Below, one piece after another: positions 33,660 to 40,512 of a stretch of 40,512 nt of DNA (position 1 is the first letter of the stretch; each line of letters starts with the position of its first letter). A program made the translations under genes and the position numbers. Origin of the DNA: an uncultured Pelagibacteraceae bacterium (lineage in GTDB: Bacteria; Pseudomonadota; Alphaproteobacteria; Pelagibacterales; Pelagibacteraceae); the NCBI GenBank assembly GCA_902616165.1, contig CACMRS010000005.1, forward strand, positions 1 through 40,512, in the 5' to 3' direction. Under the pieces are notes generated by a model. The model was not told the DNA's origin. It did no database searches and saw nothing but the letters and a program-made list of their open reading frames with translations.

Positions 33660-34651
33660 TAAACTTTTTCATCTATTAAATCTTCTTGTTTGATTTTAGA
33701 CTCAAATTCTCTAAGACGTTTGTATACGCTTGCAAGTTCTATAATAGTTGGCCAAGCCTTTAATATGTATTGCATTGATCCCTCTACTCTTCCAAAAGCT
33801 CTTATGATTTGTTGCATCACACCAAGAGTTACTGCACCAGCAACTATTGCAGGTGCTAAAAAAACATATGCTGACAATACGTTAGCCTGTAAATAAGCTA
33901 TTCTCCCAATATTAAAATACAAATATCTAATATAACTTAAAAAATGAATACTTCTCACACCATCAAACAATTCTTCAATAGTTTTTGGTCTAACCGTTCC
34001 ATCGTCTTCTGCAATAACAAGTATTTTTCTATAAGCTGCTTCTTTTTTTTGAAGATCATACTCAACTCCAACTAATCTTAAAATTAAACCTAGTAAAATT
34101 AGAAAAATTGTTCCTCCAACTGACCAAATTAAAGCACCAACAATTAGACCATAATCCCAATCACCAAAAAAGAATATTGGTATTCCTATACTTAATCCAA
34201 ATAAGATAGGCATAAATTCAACAAGTATCATTATAGCTTCAATTAAACTCGTACCTAATGACTCCATTATTCTAGAAAACTTAATTGTATCCTCTTGAAC
34301 TCTTTGAGCTGCACCTTCAATTCTTCGAGCTTTATCATAAACGCTATGATACCACTCAACCATAGCTGTTCTCCATCTAAATAAATAATGCGAAGTGAAA
34401 AAACTAACTATAACAGCTACACCGACATACATGGCAGCTAATGTTATGAAAGATAATAAACTTGACCAATATTCATCAATTGTTATTGAATTTGGAGCTC
34501 CAAGAGCCTTTTGAATCATGTCATAAAATTCACCAAACCATTCATTAATTTTAACATCTATTTTAACTTGAATCCAAAGTGATGATAAAATTATAGCAGA
34601 GCCTATCCATGACCAAAGAAACCAATTCTTTTGAGTAAAAAATCTAAACAT
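33659..34651 (-). CDS. SbmA/BacA-like inner-membrane peptide transporter
   Basis: A 330-residue membrane protein with about six to eight helices and no ATP-binding cassette. Family segments are SLWIQVKIDVKINEWFGEFYD, YLFRWRTAMVEWYHSVYDKA, and the characteristic RRIEGAAQRVQEDTIKFSRIM, followed by NIGRIAYLQANVLSAYVFLAP. SbmA and BacA import peptides in exchange for the proton gradient and influence envelope lipids. This protein is shorter than the ~400 residues of SbmA. The role here is inferred only from the family. It abuts glpX and is three bases from the NDUFS4-like gene. Confidence 0.85.
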   Translation of the reverse strand: MFRFFTQKNWFLWSWIGSAIILSSLWIQVKIDVKINEWFGEFYDMIQKALGAPNSITIDEYWSSLLSFITLAAMYVGVAVIVSFFTSHYLFRWRTAMVEWYHSVYDKARRIEGAAQRVQEDTIKFSRIMESLGTSLIEAIMILVEFMPILFGLSIGIPIFFFGDWDYGLIVGALIWSVGGTIFLILLGLILRLVGVEYDLQKKEAAYRKILVIAEDDGTVRPKTIEELFDGVRSIHFLSYIRYLYFNIGRIAYLQANVLSAYVFLAPAIVAGAVTLGVMQQIIRAFGRVEGSMQYILKAWPTIIELASVYKRLREFESKIKQEDLIDEKV

Positions 34652-34654
34652 TGT

Positions 34655-34936
34655 TTATTTTAAAAAATTATCTGCGTATGATTTCTTTACAGTTTTTCTT
34701 TTTCTTGGTTCAAGTAGTTCAAAATCAATTTTCTTTTTTTTCGCATAATTTATTGCCAATTCTTTTGAGGAAAATTCTAATTTTAATTCTGTATATGTGT
34801 CAGATGAACTTTCCCATCCCATTAAAGGATTTTTTGTTGGATCTTTTGTTTTGAATTCTAAAATCCATTTATTACCTTTTGCTAATCCTGATTGCATTGG
34901 ATTTTTATTTGGAATGTAAATTATAGCTTTTTTCAT
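34655..34936 (-). CDS. NDUFS4-like complex I accessory subunit (ETC complex I conserved region)
   Basis: A 93-residue alphaproteobacterial homologue of the mitochondrial 18-kDa (NDUFS4) subunit of NADH:ubiquinone oxidoreductase, which sits at the matrix/cytoplasmic arm. The core reads AIIYIPNKNPMQSG, WILEFKTKDPTKNPLMGWESSSDTYTELKL and the tail ends RKRKTVKKSYADNFL. The W-E and P-L-M-G-W patterns are diagnostic. Its ATG lies only six bases after the CCA end of tRNA-Pro on the same strand, leaving no room for a normal leader once the tRNA is processed. Confidence 0.9.
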   Translation of the reverse strand: MKKAIIYIPNKNPMQSGLAKGNKWILEFKTKDPTKNPLMGWESSSDTYTELKLEFSSKELAINYAKKKKIDFELLEPRKRKTVKKSYADNFLK

Positions 34937-34942
34937 AATTGG

Positions 34943-35019
<77 letters not shown>

Positions 35020-35113
35020 ATCCGAGTACTAATACAGCAGTTATTGATAATTTCAATGTATAAAGAAGCCAAAATTAAAAGAAATTTGATTGAAATCTGG
35101 TATATAACGAAGC

Positions 35114-35611
35114 ATGATAATTACTTGCCCAAATTGTAATAAGCAATTCAAAATTGATAATTCATTAATACCAGATGAAGGTAGAGATTTACAATGTGGA
35201 TCATGTAATCATATTTGGTTTTATACTATCCAAGAAAAAAATAATGAAGTATTAGAGTTGAAACAGGAAATTATCAATCAAGACATTGAAACAAAATCAG
35301 AAAATAAAGAGGATAAAATAGAGGAAAAACAACAACCTGAAGAAATAATCAAAATAGAAATAAATAATAAAAAAAAAGAAAAAAATTCAGAAAAACAAAA
35401 AAATACAACCACACTTAAAAAAACAGAAGATAAAGGAAGTAAGTTTTTTTCTTATTTAATAGTATTTATTATATCTTTTGTAGCATTAATTATCTTGCTA
35501 GATACTCTAAAAACTCCACTAATTAATGTATTTCCTGGATTAGAAATTATACTATTTAACCTTTTTGAAACATTGCAAGATATAAAACTATTTATTATAG
35601 ACCTAATTTAA
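35114..35611 (+). CDS. MJ0042-type zinc-ribbon membrane protein
   Basis: A 165-residue protein. The N-terminal zinc ribbon reads MIITCPNCNKQFKIDNSLIP then LQCGSCNHIWFY, with four Cys as two CxxC pairs. A charged Glu/Lys/Gln-rich linker follows (about residues 45-110), then one membrane helix (FFSYLIVFIISFVALIILLD) and a hydrophobic C-terminus. This architecture is common in alphaproteobacteria, often beside ftsX-like or cell-envelope genes, and of unknown role. The linker probably lies in the cytoplasm. It is seven bases from nhaA. Confidence 0.82.
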   Translation: MIITCPNCNKQFKIDNSLIPDEGRDLQCGSCNHIWFYTIQEKNNEVLELKQEIINQDIETKSENKEDKIEEKQQPEEIIKIEINNKKKEKNSEKQKNTTTLKKTEDKGSKFFSYLIVFIISFVALIILLDTLKTPLINVFPGLEIILFNLFETLQDIKLFIIDLI

Positions 35612-35617
35612 TTTTTT

Positions 35618-36799
35618 ATGATTAATTATATATCTAAACCTTTTAGATGGTTTTTTAAATTAGAAGCTGCAAGTGGACTTGTATTGTTGTTTGCTGCCAT
35701 AATTGCATTATTTATAAGCAATTCAGAATTAGCAGAATTATATTTTGCTACTCTAAATAAGTATTTATTCATAGGTATTAATAATATTGGATTAAAATTA
35801 TCAGTATTGCATTGGATCAATGATGCCTTAATGGCAATTTTCTTTTTCTTTGTTACTTTAGAAATCAAAAGAGAATTTTTACAAGGTGAACTTTCTAATA
35901 TTAAACAAGCTTTATTACCAATAATAGCTGCTGTAGGAGGAATGTTGGTACCAGCTTTATTTTACGTTTTCATAAATTTAGGTGATAGTGAAACTTTAAA
36001 TGGATGGGCAATTCCATCAGCTACTGATATTGCTTTTTCTTTAGGAGTTTTATCTTTGCTAGGTAAAAGAGTTCCTTTATCATTAAAAGTATTTTTAACA
36101 GCATTAGCTATAATTGACGATTTAGGAGCAATAGTAATTATTGCCCTATTCTACTCTGGAGATTTGAGCATTAAGTACTTAACTTTAATGTTGTTGGCTT
36201 TTATTGTTTTGTTATTAATTAATAAATTTAATATTAAAAAGTTTCTACCTTATTTAGTTGTAGGATTTTTTCTTTGGGATTTTACGCATAACTCAGGAAT
36301 ACACGCTACAATAGCAGGTGTTTTGTTGGCTATGACAATTCCTCATAGAAAAAAAGAGAAAGATTTTTCTTTATTAATAAAAGTTGAACATGCGATTAGT
36401 CCATATGTTGCTTTTGGGATAATGCCTTTATTTGCATTTGCAAATGCTGGAGTATCTTTAGAGGGTTTGTCATTTGCTTCATTACTGGATAAAGTTCCAT
36501 TAGGCATTGTACTTGGACTCTTTCTTGGTAAACAACTTGGTGTATTTATATTTTCTTATATATCGATAAAACTTAAAGTGGCTCAAATGCCAAACGACAC
36601 CAGTTGGTATAATTTTTATGGTGTAGGAGTTCTTACTGGAATTGGTTTCACAATGAGTTTATTTGTTGGAAATTTAGCTTTTGTTGAAAACATGCAATAT
36701 ATGGATGGTGTAAAAATAGGTGTATTAACTGGTTCATTGTTATCCACTTTATTTGGTTATTTTTTGATATTACTTACTCCCAATAAACCGAGTAAATGA
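35618..36799 (+). CDS. nhaA: Na+/H+ antiporter NhaA
   Basis: Exports Na+ in exchange for protons across the inner membrane, aiding pH and salt balance. The 393 residues carry about twelve helices. Family marks are FFFVTLEIKREFLQGEL, IPSATDIAFSLGVLSLLG, and the ion-binding pair Asp167-Asp168 in ALAIIDDLGAIVIIALFYS, followed by GIHATIAGVLLAMTIP and FGIMPLFAFANAGV. A short amphipathic start (INYISKPFRWFF) fits. The marine habitat suits the function. The next gene overlaps by four bases. Confidence 0.97.
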   Translation: MINYISKPFRWFFKLEAASGLVLLFAAIIALFISNSELAELYFATLNKYLFIGINNIGLKLSVLHWINDALMAIFFFFVTLEIKREFLQGELSNIKQALLPIIAAVGGMLVPALFYVFINLGDSETLNGWAIPSATDIAFSLGVLSLLGKRVPLSLKVFLTALAIIDDLGAIVIIALFYSGDLSIKYLTLMLLAFIVLLLINKFNIKKFLPYLVVGFFLWDFTHNSGIHATIAGVLLAMTIPHRKKEKDFSLLIKVEHAISPYVAFGIMPLFAFANAGVSLEGLSFASLLDKVPLGIVLGLFLGKQLGVFIFSYISIKLKVAQMPNDTSWYNFYGVGVLTGIGFTMSLFVGNLAFVENMQYMDGVKIGVLTGSLLSTLFGYFLILLTPNKPSK

Positions 36800-37338
36800 G
36801 AAAAGTAATATTTCTGTTATCTATAATTATGTTTTTTTTTAAAACTTCAGCTAGCGCAAACTATGAAAAAAAAATTTATGACTTCAGCATAGAGAGTATA
36901 ACTGGTGAGACAATTAATTTCAAAGATTACAAAAATAAAGTTATTTTAGTTGTGAATACAGCAAGTTATTGCGGGTTTACTAAACAATATAATGAATTAC
37001 AGGAATTGTGGGATTTATATAAAGAAAAAGGTTTGATTGTTCTTGGTGTTCCATCTAATTCATTTAATCAAGAAAAAAATAATGATGCAGATGTAAAAGA
37101 GTTTTGTGAAGTAAATTTTAGTATTAACTTTCCTCTTACAACTATTACAGAGGTAAAAGGCAAAAATTCACATGAAATTTTTAAATGGGCAAAAGAAAAT
37201 CATGGAAAATCTGCTATCCCTAAATGGAATTTTCATAAAATTCTAATTAATAAAGATGGCAAAATAGAAGATACTTTTGCATCAATGACAAAACCAATGT
37301 CAAAAAAAATAATTAAAGCTATAGAAAATATCTTATAA
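36796..37338 (+). CDS. Glutathione peroxidase family protein (secreted form)
   Basis: Reduces peroxides using glutathione or thioredoxin. An N-terminal signal peptide (KVIFLLSIIMFFFKTSASA) precedes the mature domain, suggesting a periplasmic location. The catalytic tetrad is present: Cys59 (NTASYCGFT; Cys replaces selenocysteine), Gln92 (SNSFNQEKNN), Trp144 and Asn145 (IPKWNFHK). The 180 residues fit a family protein plus signal. It overlaps nhaA by four bases, and its 3' end overlaps the converging phosphodiesterase gene by six. Confidence 0.92.
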   Translation: MRKVIFLLSIIMFFFKTSASANYEKKIYDFSIESITGETINFKDYKNKVILVVNTASYCGFTKQYNELQELWDLYKEKGLIVLGVPSNSFNQEKNNDADVKEFCEVNFSINFPLTTITEVKGKNSHEIFKWAKENHGKSAIPKWNFHKILINKDGKIEDTFASMTKPMSKKIIKAIENIL

Positions 37339-38103
37339 GTTTATAGTTAATCCATCATGTGCTGGAATAATATTTTTAGGAAGCATGTTTTTGAGCACCT
37401 TATAATCTAATACTGGTGACAAGTTTGTAAGAATAGCTTTTTTAGGTTTAAATTTTTTAATTATAGCTAGTGAAGACTCTAAATTAAAGTGGGAAGGATG
37501 AAAATTGTACCACAAGCAATCAATGACTAAATATTTTAGATTTTTAAAATACTTATGATCTTTGTTATAAATTTTACTCACATCACTTATATACGCTAAT
37601 TTTTTATCAATTATAAAGCAATTTGATTTAACCTTACCATGTTCAACCATAATTGATTGAATACCAATCTTTTTATTATTATTTTTTGTAAATATTTTTT
37701 TTGGAAGTTTATTGAGTTTAAGAGTTGCAGGATATTCTTTTGAATAACTTTTGAAAATATAAGAAAATGTAGAATTAAGGTATTTAGAAGTATATTTATC
37801 AGCGTAAACGTCAAGTTGTTTTCTACTGTTTATATAAAAAGATCTCAGATCATTTATTCCATGAGTTTGATCGCCATGCATATGAGAATATAACACTTTA
37901 TTAATTTTTTTTATTTTATGTCTTAAAAGTTGTTGACGTAGATCAGGGGCTGTATCTATGAGGATATTTTCATCTGTGGTTTTTATTAAAGCTGAACATC
38001 TTGTTCTATAATTTTTTTTATTATCAGGGTCGCAATTTCCAAAAAAACCATCTGGTCTTGGTACACCCATTGAACTACCGCAGCCTAAAATAATAAATTG
38101 CAT
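37333..38103 (-). CDS. Metallo-beta-lactamase-fold phosphodiesterase (PhnP-like)
   Basis: A 256-residue hydrolase related to PhnP (phosphoribosyl 1,2-cyclic phosphate phosphodiesterase) and RNase Z-like enzymes. Metal ligands are H74-x-H76-x-D78-x-x-H81 (SHMHGDQTHG), with further ligands in VEHGK, YISDVS and PAHDG. The opening ILGCGSSMGVPRPDG and CRTR-like NYRTRCSALI are characteristic. ATG at 38103 starts MQFIILGCGSS; an in-frame TTG three codons earlier lies within tatD and is less likely. It follows tatD in the alphaproteobacterial metG-tatD string. The physiological substrate is not established. Confidence 0.88.
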   Translation of the reverse strand: MQFIILGCGSSMGVPRPDGFFGNCDPDNKKNYRTRCSALIKTTDENILIDTAPDLRQQLLRHKIKKINKVLYSHMHGDQTHGINDLRSFYINSRKQLDVYADKYTSKYLNSTFSYIFKSYSKEYPATLKLNKLPKKIFTKNNNKKIGIQSIMVEHGKVKSNCFIIDKKLAYISDVSKIYNKDHKYFKNLKYLVIDCLWYNFHPSHFNLESSLAIIKKFKPKKAILTNLSPVLDYKVLKNMLPKNIIPAHDGLTINL

Positions 38104-38869
38104 TAATTTCAATTAAAAAAAAGTTTATTAAAGTTATCTGTAGTTTTTTTGATAAGATCTTCTTTGGATATTTTTTAATTTCAGCTAATTTTGCAGCAGT
38201 AAAATCAATGAATGATGGTTCATTTTTTTTTCCTCTTTTAGGAACGGGTGCTAAAAAAGGACTATCAGTTTCAATTAAGATATTATCCATCGGAATAGAT
38301 TTGAACGTATCTTGTAAATCCAAAGAGTTTTTAAAAGTAATGATGCCACTTGCTGAAAAGAATGAATTTAAAGATATTAGTTTCTCTGAAAATTCTTTAG
38401 ATCCGGTAAAACAATGCATCAAAATTTTAAGGTTTTCATTTTTATATTTATTTAAAATCTCAAAGGTTTCTTTTTCTGCATCTCTCGAATGAACTATTAA
38501 TGGAATATTGGTTTTTATAGATGCATCTATATGTTCTTCAAAACTTGCTATCTGTTTGTCTTTTTCACTATTATTATAATAAAAATCTAACCCAGTTTCT
38601 CCAATTCCAATAATTTTAGAATTTTCATTCAGTTTCTCTATGATCTGTTTTGAAGTGATAATATTTGTAGAGCTTTCATGAGGATGAATGCCGATAGTAC
38701 CATAGATCATCTCATCTTTATTAACTAATTCTTTAACTCTAGAAAAACTTTCAAACGAGGTTGAGATAGTTAATAATTTTTCTATTCCAACTTGTTTTGA
38801 TCTTTGTATTACGTTAGATAAATCACTTAATAATGGTTCATGATCTAGATGGCAGTGTGAATCAATCAT
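38075..38869 (-). CDS. tatD: TatD-family metal-dependent DNase/hydrolase
   Basis: A 264-residue TIM-barrel hydrolase of the YcfH/TatD type, associated with 3'-5' DNA exonuclease and DNA or D-tyrosyl quality-control activities. The metal site is spread through H5-x-H7 (DSHCHLDH), IGIHPHE, the bridging Glu in GIGETGLDFYY, PLIVHSRDA, LMHCFTGS and ETDSPFLAPVPKRG. It overlaps metG by eight bases and the PhnP-like gene by 29, so the three are one operon. Confidence 0.94.
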   Translation of the reverse strand: MIDSHCHLDHEPLLSDLSNVIQRSKQVGIEKLLTISTSFESFSRVKELVNKDEMIYGTIGIHPHESSTNIITSKQIIEKLNENSKIIGIGETGLDFYYNNSEKDKQIASFEEHIDASIKTNIPLIVHSRDAEKETFEILNKYKNENLKILMHCFTGSKEFSEKLISLNSFFSASGIITFKNSLDLQDTFKSIPMDNILIETDSPFLAPVPKRGKKNEPSFIDFTAAKLAEIKKYPKKILSKKLQITLINFFLIEINAIYYFRLR

Positions 38870-40403
38870 TGTTTTTTTCTATTTTTTTAAAAAGTATCTC
38901 TATCTTATTTATATTATTTCCTTTTATTAAATAATCGTTGTTAGTTACTGTGTCTAATTTTATATCTTTTTCTTCAATATCAAATATCTTTAATGCCTTG
39001 AGGGAGGATACAGGAATAATTGGATACAATAAAAAACTTATTTTTCTGACAATTTCTAATGTAGTGTACACGATAGTATTTAATCTAATTATATCATTTT
39101 TCTTTTTCCAAGGTTCTTGATCATTAAAATATTTGTTCGCTTCAAAAAGTGAATTAACAATATATTCGATATAAAAATTAATATTTTGATTGTCAATCTG
39201 CGACCTAATATTATCTAAATTATCTTTATACTTATTTAGTATTAATAAATCCTCATCCTGGAATTTTACTTCTAATGGAATTTTTCCATCACAATTTTTT
39301 ATTGCAAAAGCAGTTACACGCTGACATAGATTTCCATAATTATTAGCTAAATCGCTGTTGATACAATCCTCTAGTCTTTCTTGAGATATATTTCCATCAT
39401 TACCAAAAGAAACCTCTTTAATTAAATAGTATCTTAAAGGATCTAAACCATACTCTTTAATTATCTCAAGTGGATCAAGTATATTACCTTTAGATTTAGA
39501 CATTTTTTCTTCTCCTGATAATATCCATCCATGCCCATAAACTTTAATTGGTAAATCAATTTTTGCTGCTAATAAAAAAGCAGGCCAATAAACAGCATGA
39601 AATCTAAGTATATCTTTTCCAATTAAGTGGATTGAGGCTGGCCAAAATTTTTTAAACAAATCATCATCTTTATTTGGATAATTTAATGCACTTAAATAAT
39701 TTGTTAAAGCATCGAGCCAAACATATATTACATGGTTTTTATTATTTGGAACTGGTATACCCCATGAAAAACTTTTTCTACTTACAGAAAGATCTTTAAG
39801 ACCACTTTTTACAAAACTAATAACTTCGTTTTTTCTAGATTCTGGAGAAATGAAATGTGGATTAGCTTCATAATAATCTAATAATGGTTTTTCCCATTTT
39901 GAAAGTCTAAAAAAGTAGGACTCTTCTTCTATCCATTCAACAGGAGATTTTGAAGATACAGCAATTTTTTTTCCATCTACCTCCTCAATTTCATCCTCAT
40001 TATAAAAAGCTTCGTCTGATACTGAATACCATCCAGAATAATTTGATAAATATATATCATCATTTTTTTCAAGTTCATTCCAAAGATGTCGAACTGTTTT
40101 CTTATGCCTATCCTCTGTAGTTCTTATAAAATCAGTATTTGATAAATTCAAAGTGTCTGTAAGGTCTTTAAATGTTTGACTAATTTGATCACAGAATACT
40201 TGAGGCTTCTTACCTGCTTTTTCTGCTGATCTTTGAATTTTTAAACCATGTTCGTCTGTACCTGTAAGAAAATAAACTTGATAATCATCAATTATTTTAA
40301 ATCTTGCAAAAAAATCAGCGATAATACTTGAATATGCATGACCCATATGAGGCTTTGCTGATGGATAGTATATTGGAGTGGTAATGTAAAAAGTTTTATC
40401 CAT
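38862..40403 (-). CDS. metG: Methionyl-tRNA synthetase
   Basis: Charges tRNA-Met. The 513-residue class I enzyme shows the HIGH-type motif near residues 19-22 (PHMGHAYSSIIADF), VYFLTGTDEHGLKIQ, and KMSKS near residue 298 (SGEEKMSKSKGNILDP). The insert around GWYSVSDEAFYNEDEIEEV lacks the zinc-binding Cys pairs, as in the alphaproteobacterial type. There is no C-terminal tRNA-binding (Trbp111-like) extension. Its ATG overlaps the end of the holB frame by eight bases. Confidence 0.97.
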   Translation of the reverse strand: MDKTFYITTPIYYPSAKPHMGHAYSSIIADFFARFKIIDDYQVYFLTGTDEHGLKIQRSAEKAGKKPQVFCDQISQTFKDLTDTLNLSNTDFIRTTEDRHKKTVRHLWNELEKNDDIYLSNYSGWYSVSDEAFYNEDEIEEVDGKKIAVSSKSPVEWIEEESYFFRLSKWEKPLLDYYEANPHFISPESRKNEVISFVKSGLKDLSVSRKSFSWGIPVPNNKNHVIYVWLDALTNYLSALNYPNKDDDLFKKFWPASIHLIGKDILRFHAVYWPAFLLAAKIDLPIKVYGHGWILSGEEKMSKSKGNILDPLEIIKEYGLDPLRYYLIKEVSFGNDGNISQERLEDCINSDLANNYGNLCQRVTAFAIKNCDGKIPLEVKFQDEDLLILNKYKDNLDNIRSQIDNQNINFYIEYIVNSLFEANKYFNDQEPWKKKNDIIRLNTIVYTTLEIVRKISFLLYPIIPVSSLKALKIFDIEEKDIKLDTVTNNDYLIKGNNINKIEILFKKIEKNND

Positions 40404-40512
40404 TTAGTATTTTATCCTCAAATTCCATGAATAAAGTTTCCTCATCTAAATTATAAATTTTAGTATAATTAATTTTTTTTAAAAAATAATGGTATGACTT
40501 TAATAAAATAAT
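40396..40512 (-). CDS. holB: C-terminus of DNA polymerase III delta-prime subunit (partial)
   Basis: An open frame enters from the right edge on the minus strand and stops at TAA 40396-40398, overlapping the metG start by eight bases. About 38 residues are visible, including KINYTKIYNLDEETLFMEFEDKIL, which fits the N-L-D-x-x-x-L-x-x-x-x tail of HolB. The assignment leans on the tmk-holB-metG-tatD order of alphaproteobacteria. Only the C-terminal fragment can be seen. Confidence 0.6.
   Translation of the reverse strand: MILLKSYHYFLKKINYTKIYNLDEETLFMEFEDKILNG

Overview
The window is typical of a streamlined, AT-rich marine alphaproteobacterium of the SAR11 (Pelagibacterales) type. Genes abut or overlap by a few bases and intergenic space is minimal. 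Lys, Asn and Ile dominate the proteins. Alphaproteobacterial gene strings are present (glyA-nrdR-ribD-ribE-ribB-ribH-nusB-thiL, rpmF-plsX-ihfA-merR, rplM-rpsI-argC, holB-metG-tatD-MBL phosphodiesterase). The metY leader carries a tandem SAM-II plus SAM-V riboswitch, an arrangement I associate with Candidatus Pelagibacter. The assignment rests on gene content and style, not on a marker-gene tree.

Region 1 (1-8645): the tail of an unidentified gene converges on hemB. Divergently, an Asp/Asn beta-hydroxylase-like oxygenase leads into rpiB and glyA, then a packed operon for ribonucleotide-reductase control (nrdR), riboflavin synthesis (ribD, ribE, ribB with a dead GTP cyclohydrolase II half, ribH), antitermination (nusB) and thiamine diphosphate synthesis (thiL).

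Region 2 (8646-15215): a proton-pumping pyrophosphatase (hppA) converges on bamE. The start codons of bamE and a cytochrome bc1 assembly chaperone overlap head to head. rpmF, plsX, ihfA, a MerR regulator and rpmG follow, then a chorismate mutase on the opposite strand and the heme A synthase ctaA. The DUF177 and fabH genes expected in this string are absent.

Region 3 (15216-21990): metY reads leftward behind the tandem riboswitch, diverging from rplM-rpsI-argC-lipoprotein-hom. Two permease genes (AEC and EamA) follow.

Region 4 (21991-32670): accessory region. A 535-base gene-free stretch with repeats precedes a one-domain O6-alkylguanine transferase, a small membrane protein and an intact tyrosine recombinase. 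An extremely AT-rich surface-polysaccharide cluster follows: GT9-type glycosyltransferases, gmd plus a GDP-sugar reductase/epimerase, a methyltransferase, a polysaccharide deacetylase, a two-domain glycosyltransferase, a GIY-YIG protein and an SGNH hydrolase coupled to a 36-residue membrane peptide. It ends at tRNA-Glu. The cluster probably builds and decorates a GDP-deoxyhexose-containing cell-surface glycan.

Region 5 (32671-40512): core genes resume: glpX, an SbmA/BacA-like transporter, an NDUFS4-like complex I subunit directly behind tRNA-Pro, a zinc-ribbon membrane protein, nhaA, glutathione peroxidase, then leftward holB (partial), metG, tatD and a PhnP-like phosphodiesterase.

No wholly new system is evident. 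The most rewarding targets are the tandem SAM riboswitch and a complementarity linking its two aptamers, the CxC zinc knuckles of NrdR, the overlapping divergent start codons at bamE, and the repeat-bearing spacer beside the recombinase.
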